64,000 nt of DNA from CAWAHD01 sp963781785 (GCA_963781785.1 CAWAHD010000002.1:4030001-4094000); one strand, 5' to 3'; shown: positions 9,260 to 18,705, numbered from the stretch's first letter. Notes: generated from the letters alone by a model not told the origin. Numbers and translations: made by a program.

Positions 9260-11136
9260 CTGCCCCGAAGTCCAAGAAAGCGGTCAAGCCGCATGGGCAG
9301 ATTCGCCAGAGCCAGGTCGTGACGACTTTCGGTCCGGGTTCGATGCTCGACCTGCCGAAGTCGTCCGTGATCATTGCCGGGCTTGAATACTGGGACAAAG
9401 GCGAGCAGATCCTCGAGCCCCGGCTCGTGGACAACCTCAAGGAATACTTCGAGAACCAGGGTATCAAGGTTCCGGACCTCGCGCTTCACGCGCCTCCCCC
9501 GGACGACGATGACCTCGCCTCCAAGCGGAAACCAAAAATCGTAGGCTGGCAATTTCCGGAATGGTTCATCACACAGACCGTGATCTCCCACGAGTACGAG
9601 AAGGGACATACGGCCCGCGCCCGCCGCATGGTCCACCGATCGGCGCTCACGAAGGGGCGATTCATCGACGAGGATCGACAGTCCCAGCCAGTCGTGCCGG
9701 TCCGCTTTGTCCAGGCTTGCAGGAAGGGGCACATCGACGACATCGACTGGTACGCCTTCGTCCATCAAGGTCAGTCCGACTGTAAACTGGCACACCGTGC
9801 TCTTTGGATGGACGAACGGGGAACCAGTGGTGACCTGGCAGAGATCGTGATCCGCTGCGAGTGCAAGGTCGAACGACCCTTCTTCGAGGCCACTCGGATG
9901 GGGGAAAATCCTCCACTCGGAAACTGCAACGGATCGCGACCATGGCTCGGCCCGTACACCAAAGAATCGTGCGGGTCCCCGAATCGGTTGCTGGTCCGAT
10001 CGGCGAGCAACGCTTACTTCCCCCAGAAGATTAACGTCATCTCCTTACCCGACCGGGATGAGGCCGTCGCACAGGCCGTGGACCAGGTTTGGGAACACCA
10101 TCTCCAGTACATCCAGGACCTGGGCGAACTTGAGAAGGACCGGAACCGAAAGCCACCGGTTGCCGCGGCCCTGGAAGGGCTAACTGATGAAGAAGTCTAC
10201 GAGGAGATCAAACGCCGCCGCGGGGATGGCTTCGCTCTCGGGGAGCGAAAGTCAGTCAAGCAAGCGGAACTCGAAACCCTGATCGCGAGCCGGGAAGAGA
10301 TCGGGTCCGACAAGCCAGATGGCAGTTTCTTTGCACGCACGCTGCCCGCCGCTCAGTGGAAGGATTCCCAGAAATGGCCCTGGATGGAAATCGTCGAGCG
10401 GGTCGTCCTCGTCCACCGACTTCGCGAAGTCACGGCCCAGGTCGGGTTCACTCGATTCGAATCGTCATCTCCTGACGTCCAAGGGGAGCTCGAGATGGGC
10501 GTCGTCCAGGCCCCGCTGGCGCGCGAGCTGAGCTGGTTGCCCGCAATCGAGAACCGCGGCGAGGGCGTCTTCTTCCAGATCCGGAGCGAAGCAATCGACA
10601 AGTGGCTGGCACGTGAGGAGGTCCAGAGTCGTGGCCGAAAACTGAGCGCCGGTTTCGGTTGCTGGAAGGCCGATCACAAGCAGTCGAAACGGGTCTTCCC
10701 GGGCCTGCCTTACATTTTCTTGCACTCACTCTCGCATTTGCTGATTTCGGCGGTCTCACTTGAGTGCGGTTATCCGTCCAGCTCGATCCGAGAACGGATT
10801 TATCCGGGCGGAGGTGGCTACGGGATCCTCCTCTACACCGGATCGCCGGACTCGGAGGGTACGATGGGGGGACTGGTCGAAGCCGGCCGCCAGGTCGCAC
10901 GTCACCTGAAGGCGGCCATCGACCTCGCGAGACTCTGCTCCAACGACCCGGTGTGCGCTCAACATATCCCGGACAATGCCCATGAGACTCGGTTCCTCCA
11001 CGGTGCTGCGTGTCACGGTTGCCTGCTCATTCCCGAGACGTGCTGCGAGCAGCATAACGACTTTCTTGATCGATCCTTGGTCGTATCTACGGTTGACCAA
11101 CTGGGAGCGGAGTTCTTCGCGAGTCAACTCTCATGA
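9256..11136 (+). CDS. drmB: DISARM core protein DrmB (DUF1998)
   Basis: 626 residues. The start ATGA overlaps the drmA stop, so translation is coupled. The C-terminal part has the DUF1998 features: a glycine-rich turn (YPGGGGYGILLYTGSP near residue 515) and a cysteine cluster (CSNDPVC, then ACHGCLL and TCCEQHN) likely to bind zinc. More cysteines occur around CECKV in the first half. DrmB partners DrmA and is essential for DISARM activity in characterised systems; its biochemical activity is not evident from sequence. Confidence 0.86.
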   Translation: MTAPKSKKAVKPHGQIRQSQVVTTFGPGSMLDLPKSSVIIAGLEYWDKGEQILEPRLVDNLKEYFENQGIKVPDLALHAPPPDDDDLASKRKPKIVGWQFPEWFITQTVISHEYEKGHTARARRMVHRSALTKGRFIDEDRQSQPVVPVRFVQACRKGHIDDIDWYAFVHQGQSDCKLAHRALWMDERGTSGDLAEIVIRCECKVERPFFEATRMGENPPLGNCNGSRPWLGPYTKESCGSPNRLLVRSASNAYFPQKINVISLPDRDEAVAQAVDQVWEHHLQYIQDLGELEKDRNRKPPVAAALEGLTDEEVYEEIKRRRGDGFALGERKSVKQAELETLIASREEIGSDKPDGSFFARTLPAAQWKDSQKWPWMEIVERVVLVHRLREVTAQVGFTRFESSSPDVQGELEMGVVQAPLARELSWLPAIENRGEGVFFQIRSEAIDKWLAREEVQSRGRKLSAGFGCWKADHKQSKRVFPGLPYIFLHSLSHLLISAVSLECGYPSSSIRERIYPGGGGYGILLYTGSPDSEGTMGGLVEAGRQVARHLKAAIDLARLCSNDPVCAQHIPDNAHETRFLHGAACHGCLLIPETCCEQHNDFLDRSLVVSTVDQLGAEFFASQLS

Positions 11137-11927
11137 GCTCGACCCTCTGCCGCTTGAACACCGATGATCTCAAGCAGCTATCGGCAGCACTTCGGTCGGG
11201 AAGGCTTCAAATTCCATTGACCGCATTCGCGCTCCGCCGATTCATCTCACAAAACCTCGCTGATTCGATTGCTTCGGAACTGGAAGAACGGGCCGACAAC
11301 GGCTATTCGCCGACGCAGATAGCGGATCTCGCGGACCTGATCATCCAGGAACGAACCGAACACGGCTCTGCAAGAGACCTGCTCGACCTTGTCTGGACGG
11401 GGCCTGAGACGGGCGGAATCGCCAACCGCGATACAGGCGTCGTCGTCCGCGAGTTATTTCATAGCGCCAGCAAGTCTGTGATGCTCGCTGGCTACGCGGT
11501 CTACCAGGGACACATGGTCTTCCGAGCGCTGGCTGATCGTATGGAGCACATTCCTGACCTGAGTGTCAGGATGTTCCTCGACGTGCGGAGGCCCGATGGC
11601 GACGCGGGTAGCGAGGCCGAGGTGGTGAAGCGTTTCGCCGCTCGATTTACGGAGAAGGACTGGCCAGGCAGGCGCTTACCTGAGCTTTATTACGATCCCC
11701 GATCGGTCGATCTCGACCCTCACCGCCGGGCCAGCCTGCACGCGAAGTGCATCGTGATCGATGAGATGCAGGCTTTCATTTCTTCGGCGAATTTTACGGA
11801 AGCCGGTCAACTCAGAAACATCGAAGTGGGGGTTCTTGTCCGCTCTCCCGCCCTTGCATGCCAGCTCATGCAACATTTTGAAACCCTGGCCGCTGCGGGG
11901 CTCCTGAAGCCGATTCCTCTGGGATGA
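11133..11927 (+). CDS. drmC: DISARM phospholipase D-like protein DrmC
   Basis: 264 residues. It has one clear HKD-type PLD motif (LHAKCIVID) near residue 200 followed by SANFTEAG, the usual pattern of PLD-superfamily nucleases; a single copy implies that a dimer forms the active site. The start ATGA overlaps the drmB stop by four bases. DrmC was reported to be less critical than DrmA/DrmB in experimental DISARM systems. The N-terminal 90 residues are helical and lack a catalytic motif. It ends 23 nt before the stop of the convergent downstream gene. Confidence 0.85.
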   Translation: MSSTLCRLNTDDLKQLSAALRSGRLQIPLTAFALRRFISQNLADSIASELEERADNGYSPTQIADLADLIIQERTEHGSARDLLDLVWTGPETGGIANRDTGVVVRELFHSASKSVMLAGYAVYQGHMVFRALADRMEHIPDLSVRMFLDVRRPDGDAGSEAEVVKRFAARFTEKDWPGRRLPELYYDPRSVDLDPHRRASLHAKCIVIDEMQAFISSANFTEAGQLRNIEVGVLVRSPALACQLMQHFETLAAAGLLKPIPLG

Positions 11928-11950
11928 GGGTGAATCAGCTCCAGAAGCGC

Positions 11951-12733
11951 CTACCTTGGTCCGAGAACCATGTCGTAGAGCCGCCCCACGTGGTACGTCG
12001 CAAACCGCTCGGGGACGACCCGAGCTAGCTTCGTGTCGAATCGCGCCTCGAAGGCGTTGATGTCGTCGCCAACCGCGCGCAGCGCGTCGATCCACTCGTC
12101 GGCGGTCGCGAGATTTCGTTTCAAGCTCAAGTTCTTTCGCACGACCGAATCGAAGGCCGGTCCGATCCGCCCCTGGGTCAGCAACATCACCGCTTTTGAG
12201 ATCCCCACGCACGATGCCGAGCCGGCTATAGGAAGGCTGGAGAAGATGGACCAGAGCCGACGCAAAGCCTCGACTTGAGGAGAGGTCAACTCTTTGAACT
12301 CGCCGACGTCGATGTGGCTGATGAGCGTCAGATGCGAATCGGCTAGAGCGATCAGGTCGTCCATGTACGGGGGTTCGTGCGTGGCGTCTCGCTTCGGTCT
12401 TCTCATCTGCTTGGGACGGGTGGCCTGCCAACGTCGTAGGATGGTTGCGAACAGAGAGATCCTGTCATTCTCGTACCCTCCAATCCACTGCTCCCAATCC
12501 CGCACATAGCCTTCCGAGAACCCGGATAGCTCAAGGGCGACTTGCTCCGGGGTCTTGTTCCGCAAAACAGCGATCTTGGCGAGAGGTTTGAGCTCGCCGT
12601 CGATGAGACGCACGCGGTTTGAGTCAGGCTCGGCCTGAGTCTCAGAAGGCGTACGACCATCGGGATTCCGAGGGGCCGCGAGATACTCCCGCATAACTTC
12701 GATGCTTCGATTTCTTTGTTCCGGCGTGAGCAT
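11951..12733 (-). CDS. Unknown protein tail-to-tail with DISARM
   Basis: 260 residues, not recognised. The protein looks soluble and mostly helical. Residues 60-90 (LAKIAVLRNKTPEQVALELSG) could be a helix-turn-helix-like segment, but this is weak. No catalytic motif, signal peptide or membrane segment is visible. It converges on drmC with only 23 bases between the stops. Base composition is similar to the drm genes. It may be DISARM cargo or the first gene of the flank. Confidence 0.6.
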   Translation of the reverse strand: MLTPEQRNRSIEVMREYLAAPRNPDGRTPSETQAEPDSNRVRLIDGELKPLAKIAVLRNKTPEQVALELSGFSEGYVRDWEQWIGGYENDRISLFATILRRWQATRPKQMRRPKRDATHEPPYMDDLIALADSHLTLISHIDVGEFKELTSPQVEALRRLWSIFSSLPIAGSASCVGISKAVMLLTQGRIGPAFDSVVRKNLSLKRNLATADEWIDALRAVGDDINAFEARFDTKLARVVPERFATYHVGRLYDMVLGPR

Positions 12734-13154
12734 CGCTTGGTCAACTTACTTGGGTTTGGGGATCGAGTGGCAACTGAGTGGAAAGCATCGCGAAGCCGCT
12801 TCGGCACGAGTCAGCGTTGATGTGAATTGGACTCCGATGAGCGGTTGGGAAGTCCGAGCCACGCCCGCCGCTGGTCTTACGACCTGGGTGTCAGCCGCCC
12901 CGCATCACATCCATAATAGCGGCCCTGAGGGAAGGCGTCAGGCAGTGCCGGTATGCGACCAGGTCGCGGAATGCCTGCCCTCCCGACGCACTTCCGACAG
13001 GTTCGTGCAGCATCTCTCGCAAGCCGATTCTGAAGAATAACTTGCCTCTGACGAGGCGCGGGTGCAATTCGCGCCGCCTCAACTCGAACGCTGCTTGTGC
13101 GAGATGGCATATTGGTTGTCGCCCTCGTCCGCAATTCGAGTCCGCCCTGGTTCC

Positions 13155-13292
13155 GGGGACACCATACTCAATTATTGACCGAGGATTGGGAGCTGGGGTT
13201 CGGGGGACACCATACTCAATTATTGACCGAGGATTGGGAGCTGGGGTTCGGGGGACACCATGCTCAATTATTGACCGAGGATTGGGAGTTGG
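13155..13292. repeat. Three tandem copies of a 48-bp unit
   Basis: Period 48, copies beginning at 13155, 13203 and 13251. Copies 1 and 2 are almost identical; copy 3 has one change in the conserved block and diverges at its end. Each unit contains GGGGACACCATACTCAATTA and then TTGACCGAGGATTGGGAG. The array directly precedes a broken REP-associated transposase, and I recall related GGGGACACCAT sequences near such genes in other bacteria. It is not a CRISPR because no unique spacers separate the units. The remainder of 12734-13314 has no supported gene. Confidence 0.8.
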
Positions 13293-13314
13293 ATAAGTTT
13301 GCTTCATAGCCCGA

Positions 13315-13683
13315 TTGGCACGAGTTATTGTACCTGGATTGCCTCACCACATCACCCAGCCGGGCAACCGTCGCCAGGCGGCATTCTTTTGCGACGAGGA
13401 TTACCACTGCTACCTGGAATTGATGGGGCAATCATGCCGCGCCCATCAGGTTGAGATCTGGGCATATTGCCTGATGCCCAACCACGTTCATCTGATCGCT
13501 GTTTCACATCAGTCGGCGGGCTACGCCGGTTGTTCCGCGAGCGGAAGAGCGCGATTTCGGCCGAGCTGGCGGGAATTCTCGCTCGGGTGGGCACCAGCGC
13601 GGAAGGCGGCCAGGCTCGGCTGGAGAAGCTCAAAGGCGGGCGACTGCTGGGCCGATTCTTGCCGGGCAGTCGCAAGCACGTAG
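13315..13683 (+). pseudogene. Truncated REP-associated tyrosine transposase (Y1/RAYT)
   Basis: The first 64 codons from a TTG start match the family: PGLPHHITQ at the N-terminus and the metal-binding motif MPNHVHLIAV near residue 55. The normal continuation with the catalytic tyrosine is absent; after residue 64 the frame gives unrelated sequence to a stop, and family-like fragments may persist in other frames to about 13770. The usual ITQRGN is ITQPGN here. It lies next to the 48-bp tandem array and a half-copy of a palindromic repeat, as expected where RAYT genes and their REP targets co-occur. Almost certainly inactive. Confidence 0.7.
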
Positions 13684-13704
13684 TTTCTCGGAGCGAAAGG
13701 CGAC
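13679..13704 (+). repeat. Half-copy of a REP-like palindromic element
   Basis: 26 bases agree at 24 positions with 56862-56887, the right arm of the hairpin in the 56.8-kb gap. Only one arm is present here, at the broken end of the RAYT remnant. Key block: GGAGCGAAAGGCGAC. Confidence 0.6.
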
Positions 13705-13869
13705 GATTGGGGTCGCCGCACGCTTGGGCGTGCGCCACCGGGCCAATCTCGGCGGATGCCCCGCGCGATAGCTCAAACGGAGTAATGCCGATTTCCTTCT
13801 TCGACTTCAGTCACGACGACTTCTTGTATAGCTCGAACGTGTCCCAATGTTTGAACCGGAAGGTTCGAG

Positions 13870-15333
13870 TCATCGGCTCTGAATCGACTGCACGAGCGAT
13901 TCGGCCAAGGTGATGCGGCGCGGTTGAATTCCATTGCGGCGGACGACGTACAGGAGAGCGGTTCCGGATTGAGCGGCCTCGGGCTGGCGGAGCACGTACA
14001 GAATGTTGTCGGCCCGGATCGTTTCCCAGTGCCGCGTGCCGACGTTGATGCCGACCAGGATGTCCCCCTTCTGGATCGCAGCCTGGGCGGCCGCGCTCCC
14101 CGGTGAAACCGCCTGGACGTAGAGTCCTCCACGCAGCTTGGGCGAGACCGAAGACACGTATTCCGTGGACACGGGCTGGGTCTTGATTCCCAGGAGGTGC
14201 CAGACCTGGTCGTCGGCACTCACGGAAACCTCTGCTCCGGCAGCAGCAACGGTTGCGGAGACCACCTTGACGTCGAGGACCATCGCCGTTTCCGTCTCCC
14301 CGCGACGAATCGTCACCTTCGCCGGATGGCCGGGCCGGACGTCGAGCATGCCTCGCTCCAGATCGAGAGTGCTGCTGACAGACACCTGGCCGACTCGGAC
14401 CAGCTCGTCGCCTGGCTTGAACCCGGACGCTTCCGCCGGGCTCCCCTGCTGAACCTCGGAGATCAGGATGCGCCTCTTGGTCCCCTTGCGCTGCTCACTC
14501 GCAACTAACCCGTGCCAGGTCGAAACAAGCCGGCGGGTGCTCAGCATCTCGGCGGCAACGCGCGTCACCTCGTCGATCGGTAGCGCGAAGCCGATTCCCT
14601 GAGCACCGGCGCGAACGGCGACATTGATCCCGATCAGCTCCCCGTCGACGTTGATCAGCGGACCGCCCGAGTTGCCCGGGTTGATGCAGGCGTCGGTCTG
14701 GACCAGGTTTCGGTAGACCTGTTCATCGGAAAGAGTCACGTCACGGTGCAGTGCGCTGATGATCCCAACCGAAACCGTGTTCTCGTAACCGAAGGCGTTG
14801 CCAATCGTGATCACCGTTTCACCAACCATCAGGTCCGACGAGGTGCCGATCTTGATGGCCGCCAGGGGACGGTCTGCGTCGATTTTGAGGACGGCCAGGT
14901 CCATGATCGGGTCGTACTGAAGCAACCGCGCTGGATAAGTCGTCCCGTCGAACAACTGAACTTCGATTCCCTGGACTTTGTCGACCACATGGTGGTTGGT
15001 CAGGATGTAGCCCCGACCGTCGACCAGCACTCCGCTTCCCATCCCACTCACGCGCGGGTGCTGATTTTCCTCCGGGGAAAACGGCCACCGGCTGTGTGAC
15101 GCTGCTTTCTTTTCGCTGGAAATGCTGACCACGCACCGCTGAACCTTCTCCACCGCCTCGACGACCGCAGTCCGCCTTGAGTCAGAGCCGGCGCGAGCTC
15201 CGGCGGAAAGCGGCCCCAGTGCCGTCACCACCAGCGTCAGACAGATCGCGATCTTTCCGAGCACTTCCGGTTTCCGACTCGAGAAGGGCGTTGGCACGGC
15301 GGTTCGTCCCCCGGCGATAGATGGAAGCGACAC
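13870..15333 (-). CDS. HtrA/DegP-type S1C serine protease with two PDZ domains
   Basis: 487 residues. A hydrophobic segment at residues 25-47 is a signal sequence or anchor after a long basic N-terminus. The catalytic triad fits His115 (LTNHHVVD), Asp145 (DLAVLK) and Ser222 (GNSGGPL). Two PDZ domains follow, with binding loops at about 290-370 (GSPAEASGFKPGD) and 400-465 (GSAAAQAAIQKGD). HtrA proteases degrade or refold damaged envelope proteins. The start is a GTG with no strong ribosome site; a shorter start is possible. The gene is alone on its strand and divergent from the TPR gene. Confidence 0.88.
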   Translation of the reverse strand: MSLPSIAGGRTAVPTPFSSRKPEVLGKIAICLTLVVTALGPLSAGARAGSDSRRTAVVEAVEKVQRCVVSISSEKKAASHSRWPFSPEENQHPRVSGMGSGVLVDGRGYILTNHHVVDKVQGIEVQLFDGTTYPARLLQYDPIMDLAVLKIDADRPLAAIKIGTSSDLMVGETVITIGNAFGYENTVSVGIISALHRDVTLSDEQVYRNLVQTDACINPGNSGGPLINVDGELIGINVAVRAGAQGIGFALPIDEVTRVAAEMLSTRRLVSTWHGLVASEQRKGTKRRILISEVQQGSPAEASGFKPGDELVRVGQVSVSSTLDLERGMLDVRPGHPAKVTIRRGETETAMVLDVKVVSATVAAAGAEVSVSADDQVWHLLGIKTQPVSTEYVSSVSPKLRGGLYVQAVSPGSAAAQAAIQKGDILVGINVGTRHWETIRADNILYVLRQPEAAQSGTALLYVVRRNGIQPRRITLAESLVQSIQSR

Positions 15334-15761
15334 TCAGATCGACCCAACTCCACGCAATCCGGACCGATGTTGATCCTCGCGGATCGCTCCCCGGCTTGAT
15401 TTTGGATCGGTTACCCCGTTTCCCAGCTTGAGCCTAGTCGCCCTGATGTTCCCTAGCTTTCCCTGATTTCGTACTTATCTGCAGTTCCAGCGTATTTTGC
15501 CCATTCCGCAACAGTCGTCGACCAGAGCTCTCGGCGGAACCGAACTGTTCAGACGAACAAGCAGACGGCGATTGGCAAAATCGTACCAAGTAACTCATTA
15601 GCGAATTTTACGCAACGATTCACGATCGGCGGTCACAGAGGTTGCGGGTTGGAAGTATTGCTCGGGAGCAAGGTTGCATTGACCGTTGAATCGGTAGGCG
15701 GCGAGGATACAATGAACTGATCTGAACGGACGGCCTGAACTCGATTGAAACCAGGGTCTTG
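15334..15761. other. Divergent intergenic region
   Basis: 428 bases between the HtrA gene and the TPR gene. No supported reading frame, repeat or clear promoter consensus was found. It should contain both divergent promoters. Confidence 0.4.
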
Positions 15762-16097
15762 ATGTCCGAGAAATCACGACGACGGTTGATGCTGGAGCAG
15801 AGCCTGGCCGAAGATCCGGCGGACTCGTTTCTGAGATATGGCGTGGCGGTTCAGTGCCTGCGCGAGGGGGACACCGACGAAGGTCGCGAACGGCTTCGAG
15901 CTTTGATTGCCGATCATCCCGACGACCAGGTAGCCGCTTATCAGCAACTCGGCCAGTCTTATGCCGAGGCTGGTGAGCGAAGGGCGGCGGCGGCCGTGCT
16001 TCGGCTGGGTATCGAGAAGGCGCGGGCGAGAGGCCTGGAGCACGCAGCGGAGGAGATGGAGGGGTTGCTCGTAGCGGCAGAGGAGAGTGGGCTTTGA
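15762..16097 (+). CDS. Small TPR protein
   Basis: 111 residues. Two to three tetratricopeptide helices are visible: SLAEDPADSFLRYGVAVQCL, then HPDDQVAAYQQLGQSYAEAG with the TPR-typical Y-G-A spacing, and a third RRAAAAVLRLGI. There is no signal peptide, so it is probably a cytoplasmic scaffold protein. The stop overlaps a TTG start of the alcohol dehydrogenase by four bases, suggesting coupling. The specific partner is unknown. Confidence 0.75.
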   Translation: MSEKSRRRLMLEQSLAEDPADSFLRYGVAVQCLREGDTDEGRERLRALIADHPDDQVAAYQQLGQSYAEAGERRAAAAVLRLGIEKARARGLEHAAEEMEGLLVAAEESGL

Positions 16098-17347
16098 CAC
16101 CGACGCCTTCCATGACGATCACGCGTCAATCATCCAAGAGTTCGCCTGCGGCGGCGCGGCTGACCGTTCCTGGTGAGCCAAGCACGCCCGGTGCGCCTCC
16201 GGCACCGGTCGTATCCACATTCACGTTTCCCAACCGCATCCTTTTCGGCGCGGGTTCCCGGAGGCTGCTCACCGGGGAGTTGGCCCGCCTGGGTATCACT
16301 CGCCCGCTCGTGGTGACGGATCCCGGGCTGATCGCGGCTGGTCTTCTGGGCGAGGTGGCCGGACCGCTTTCGAAGCAGGCGGTCGTCTACAGCGACGTGG
16401 AATCCAATCCGACCGAGGCAAATATCCTGGCGGGACTGAGTTGCTTTCGTGACGCGGCCTGTGACGGCTTGATCGCGATCGGGGGGGGAAGCCCGATCGA
16501 TGCCGCGAAGGGAATCCGGCTGTTGGCGACGCACGCTGGCCGGCTTGCCGACTACGACGTGACGCACGGAGGCCAGGACAAGATTCGGGCGAGCCTGCCG
16601 CCCTTGGTGGCGGTCCCGACGACAGCGGGAACCGGAAGCGAGGCCGGGCGCGGCGCATTGATTCAGCTTCCGGAGACCGGGCGGAAGACGGCGGTCCTGA
16701 GCCCTCATCTCCTGCCGAGCGTCGCGATCTGCGATCCCGAGTTGACGCGCGATCTGCCTCCGATACTGACTGCCGGCACCGGCATGGACGCGTTCACGCA
16801 CTGCGTGGAAAGCTATCTGGCGACCACGTTCCACCCGATCTGCGAGGGCATTGCGGTGGAAGGGCTGAGGTTCATCTCCAAGGGGCTGGAGACAGCGGTG
16901 CGCGACGGTTCGTGCACTGAGGCGCGCACCTCGATGATGATGGGAGCCTTGCTGGGAGGGATCAGCTTCCACAAAGGGCTCGGCGTGGTGCATTCGCTTT
17001 CGCACGCTCTGGGTTCGTGCGCGCCGGTCCATCACGGGACGCTGAACGCGATCTTGCTGCCGCATGCGTTGCGGTACAACCGCGACGCAGCAGGCCCCCG
17101 GATGGCTGACCTGGGCGGGCGGCTGGGTCTGGGGCGTGGGGGAGATGCCGCGGGGCACCTGATCACGCTCACGGAGCTGGTCATGGCCCGGATGCCGCTT
17201 CCCCGCCGCTTGGGACAGCTCGAGGGACTCTTCCGCGACCGCATCGGCGAATACGCCCGGCTTGCCATGCTCGACCATTGCCACGCGACCAACCCGCGCC
17301 CCTGTACGCAGGCCGACATGGAAGACCTTCTGGACAGGGCCTGGTAG
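16094..17347 (+). CDS. Iron-containing alcohol dehydrogenase
   Basis: 417 residues. The family is shown by FPNRILFGAGS near residue 37, the NAD(P)-binding GGGSPIDAAKG, PTTAGTGSEAG, and the metal-site region MDAFTHCVESYL followed by HSLSHALG and HHGTLNAILLPHALRYN. These enzymes oxidise or reduce alcohols and aldehydes with an Fe(II)-type centre. The start used is a TTG with AGGAG eight nt upstream that overlaps the TPR stop; an ATG at 16112 lacks a ribosome site. The substrate cannot be deduced. Ferrochelatase follows 31 nt later, so the three genes probably form one transcript. Confidence 0.85.
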   Translation: MTPTPSMTITRQSSKSSPAAARLTVPGEPSTPGAPPAPVVSTFTFPNRILFGAGSRRLLTGELARLGITRPLVVTDPGLIAAGLLGEVAGPLSKQAVVYSDVESNPTEANILAGLSCFRDAACDGLIAIGGGSPIDAAKGIRLLATHAGRLADYDVTHGGQDKIRASLPPLVAVPTTAGTGSEAGRGALIQLPETGRKTAVLSPHLLPSVAICDPELTRDLPPILTAGTGMDAFTHCVESYLATTFHPICEGIAVEGLRFISKGLETAVRDGSCTEARTSMMMGALLGGISFHKGLGVVHSLSHALGSCAPVHHGTLNAILLPHALRYNRDAAGPRMADLGGRLGLGRGGDAAGHLITLTELVMARMPLPRRLGQLEGLFRDRIGEYARLAMLDHCHATNPRPCTQADMEDLLDRAW

Positions 17348-17378
17348 CATCCTGCGCTTCCGGGGCGGTGCACCGGCG

Positions 17379-18464
17379 ATGATCAGCAAGCCTTTCGACC
17401 CTTTGTTCCAATCCGAGGCTGGAGAGACGCCTCCAGCTTTTGACGCCATCCTGATCGTGGGATTCGGCGGTCCGGAGGGTCGCGACGATGTGTTGCCGTT
17501 TCTGGAGAATGTCACACGGGGCCGCGGCATACCCCGGGCGCGGCTCCTGGAGGTCGCGGAACATTACGACCATTTCGGCGGCGTGAGCCCGCTCAACGGC
17601 CAGGTCCGCGCGTTGATCTCGGCCCTGCGGCCGGAGCTCAACGGGCGCGGGATTCCGTTGCCGATTTATTGGGGCAACCGCAACTGGCATCCATTCCTGG
17701 CCGATACGATGGCCGGGATGACCCGCCACGGGGTCAAACGAGCCCTTGCCGTCGTGCTCGCGGCGTACAGCTCGTACTCGAGCTGCCGGCAGTATCGCGA
17801 GGACATCGCGCGTGCCCGGGCTAAGGTCGGTGCGGATGCTCCGCGGGTCGATAAGCTGAGGGCTTTCTACAACCACCCGGATTTCATCGCCGCCAATGCG
17901 GAAAGAGTCCGTGAAGCGCTGGGGGAATTCTCCACCCTGGGCCAATCCCGAGTCGATCTTGCCTTCACAGCACACAGTATTCCGATCGTGATGGCGCGGA
18001 GCTGCGACTATGAGCACCAGCTTGGCGAAACATGCCGGTCAGTCGCCGCGGTGGCTGGTGTTGAAGAAGAGCGCTGGAAGCTCGTCTACCAGAGCCGAAG
18101 CGGTCGTCCCGATGATCCCTGGCTGGGGCCCGACATCCTCGATCACCTCAAAGACTTGAAAGTCCGGGGATCGAGCGGCGTATTGATTCATCCCATCGGA
18201 TTCCTGTCGGATCATGTGGAGGTCTTGTACGACCTGGACCATGAAGCACGGCTTCTGTGCGAGACGCTCGACCTGAAAATGGTGCGCAGCCGGACCGTGG
18301 GGACCCATCCGCGGTTCGTGAGCATGCTCGGCGAGCTGATCGCCGGGCGGGTGGACCCTGCTATGGCGCCGAGCAACCGGGCAGAGGGTGGGGACGGGCC
18401 CAGTCACGACAGGTGCCCCGAGGGATGCTGCCTGCCCGGTCGGCCGCCGGCAATCGTCGATTGA
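17379..18464 (+). CDS. hemH: Ferrochelatase, last step of protoheme synthesis
   Basis: 361 residues. It inserts Fe(II) into protoporphyrin (or coproporphyrin) IX. The metal-site histidine motif AHSIP occurs near residue 192, and the SRSGRPDDPWLGPD and PIGFLSDHVEVLYDLD segments carry the conserved acidic residues of the second half. The N-terminal ILIVGFGGPEG is the family opening. The ATG at 17379 is chosen because the longer frame would overlap the previous gene. The C-terminal 40 residues are a low-similarity tail with a CPEGCCLPG cysteine cluster that could hold an Fe-S cluster, as in some ferrochelatases; this is speculative. Confidence 0.9.
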   Translation: MISKPFDPLFQSEAGETPPAFDAILIVGFGGPEGRDDVLPFLENVTRGRGIPRARLLEVAEHYDHFGGVSPLNGQVRALISALRPELNGRGIPLPIYWGNRNWHPFLADTMAGMTRHGVKRALAVVLAAYSSYSSCRQYREDIARARAKVGADAPRVDKLRAFYNHPDFIAANAERVREALGEFSTLGQSRVDLAFTAHSIPIVMARSCDYEHQLGETCRSVAAVAGVEEERWKLVYQSRSGRPDDPWLGPDILDHLKDLKVRGSSGVLIHPIGFLSDHVEVLYDLDHEARLLCETLDLKMVRSRTVGTHPRFVSMLGELIAGRVDPAMAPSNRAEGGDGPSHDRCPEGCCLPGRPPAIVD

Positions 18465-18705
18465 CGGGTGAAACGCTGACGAAACGGTGGCCGGGACGGG
18501 TGCCCGACAAAGATCGGGATCAAGATCAGGATTCAGAGTAACATCAAGATTACTCCTCCCCTTTTTTGCGAGCACTCGGGGGCATGAACGTCCCCTGGAC
18601 AGTCCCCCAGTATTGTTTCTATCGTGGTATCTGGCAGAGGATCGGCTCGATTAGGCAAACAGAGCGGCTTGCTCTGGCGACGTTCCGAGGGAGGAGAGCG
18701 GTCTG

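Noticed and set aside
13155..13292. CRISPR array
   Set aside because: The 48-bp units are directly adjacent tandem copies without unique spacers, and no cas gene is nearby.
12891..13307. Repeat-containing small proteins on either strand across the 48-bp array
   Set aside because: Open frames here exist only because 48 is a multiple of three; the peptides repeat the DNA unit and lack a ribosome site.
16130..17530. Long antisense reading frame opposite the alcohol dehydrogenase and ferrochelatase genes
   Set aside because: It mirrors high-GC codon usage of two clear genes and encodes no recognisable protein.
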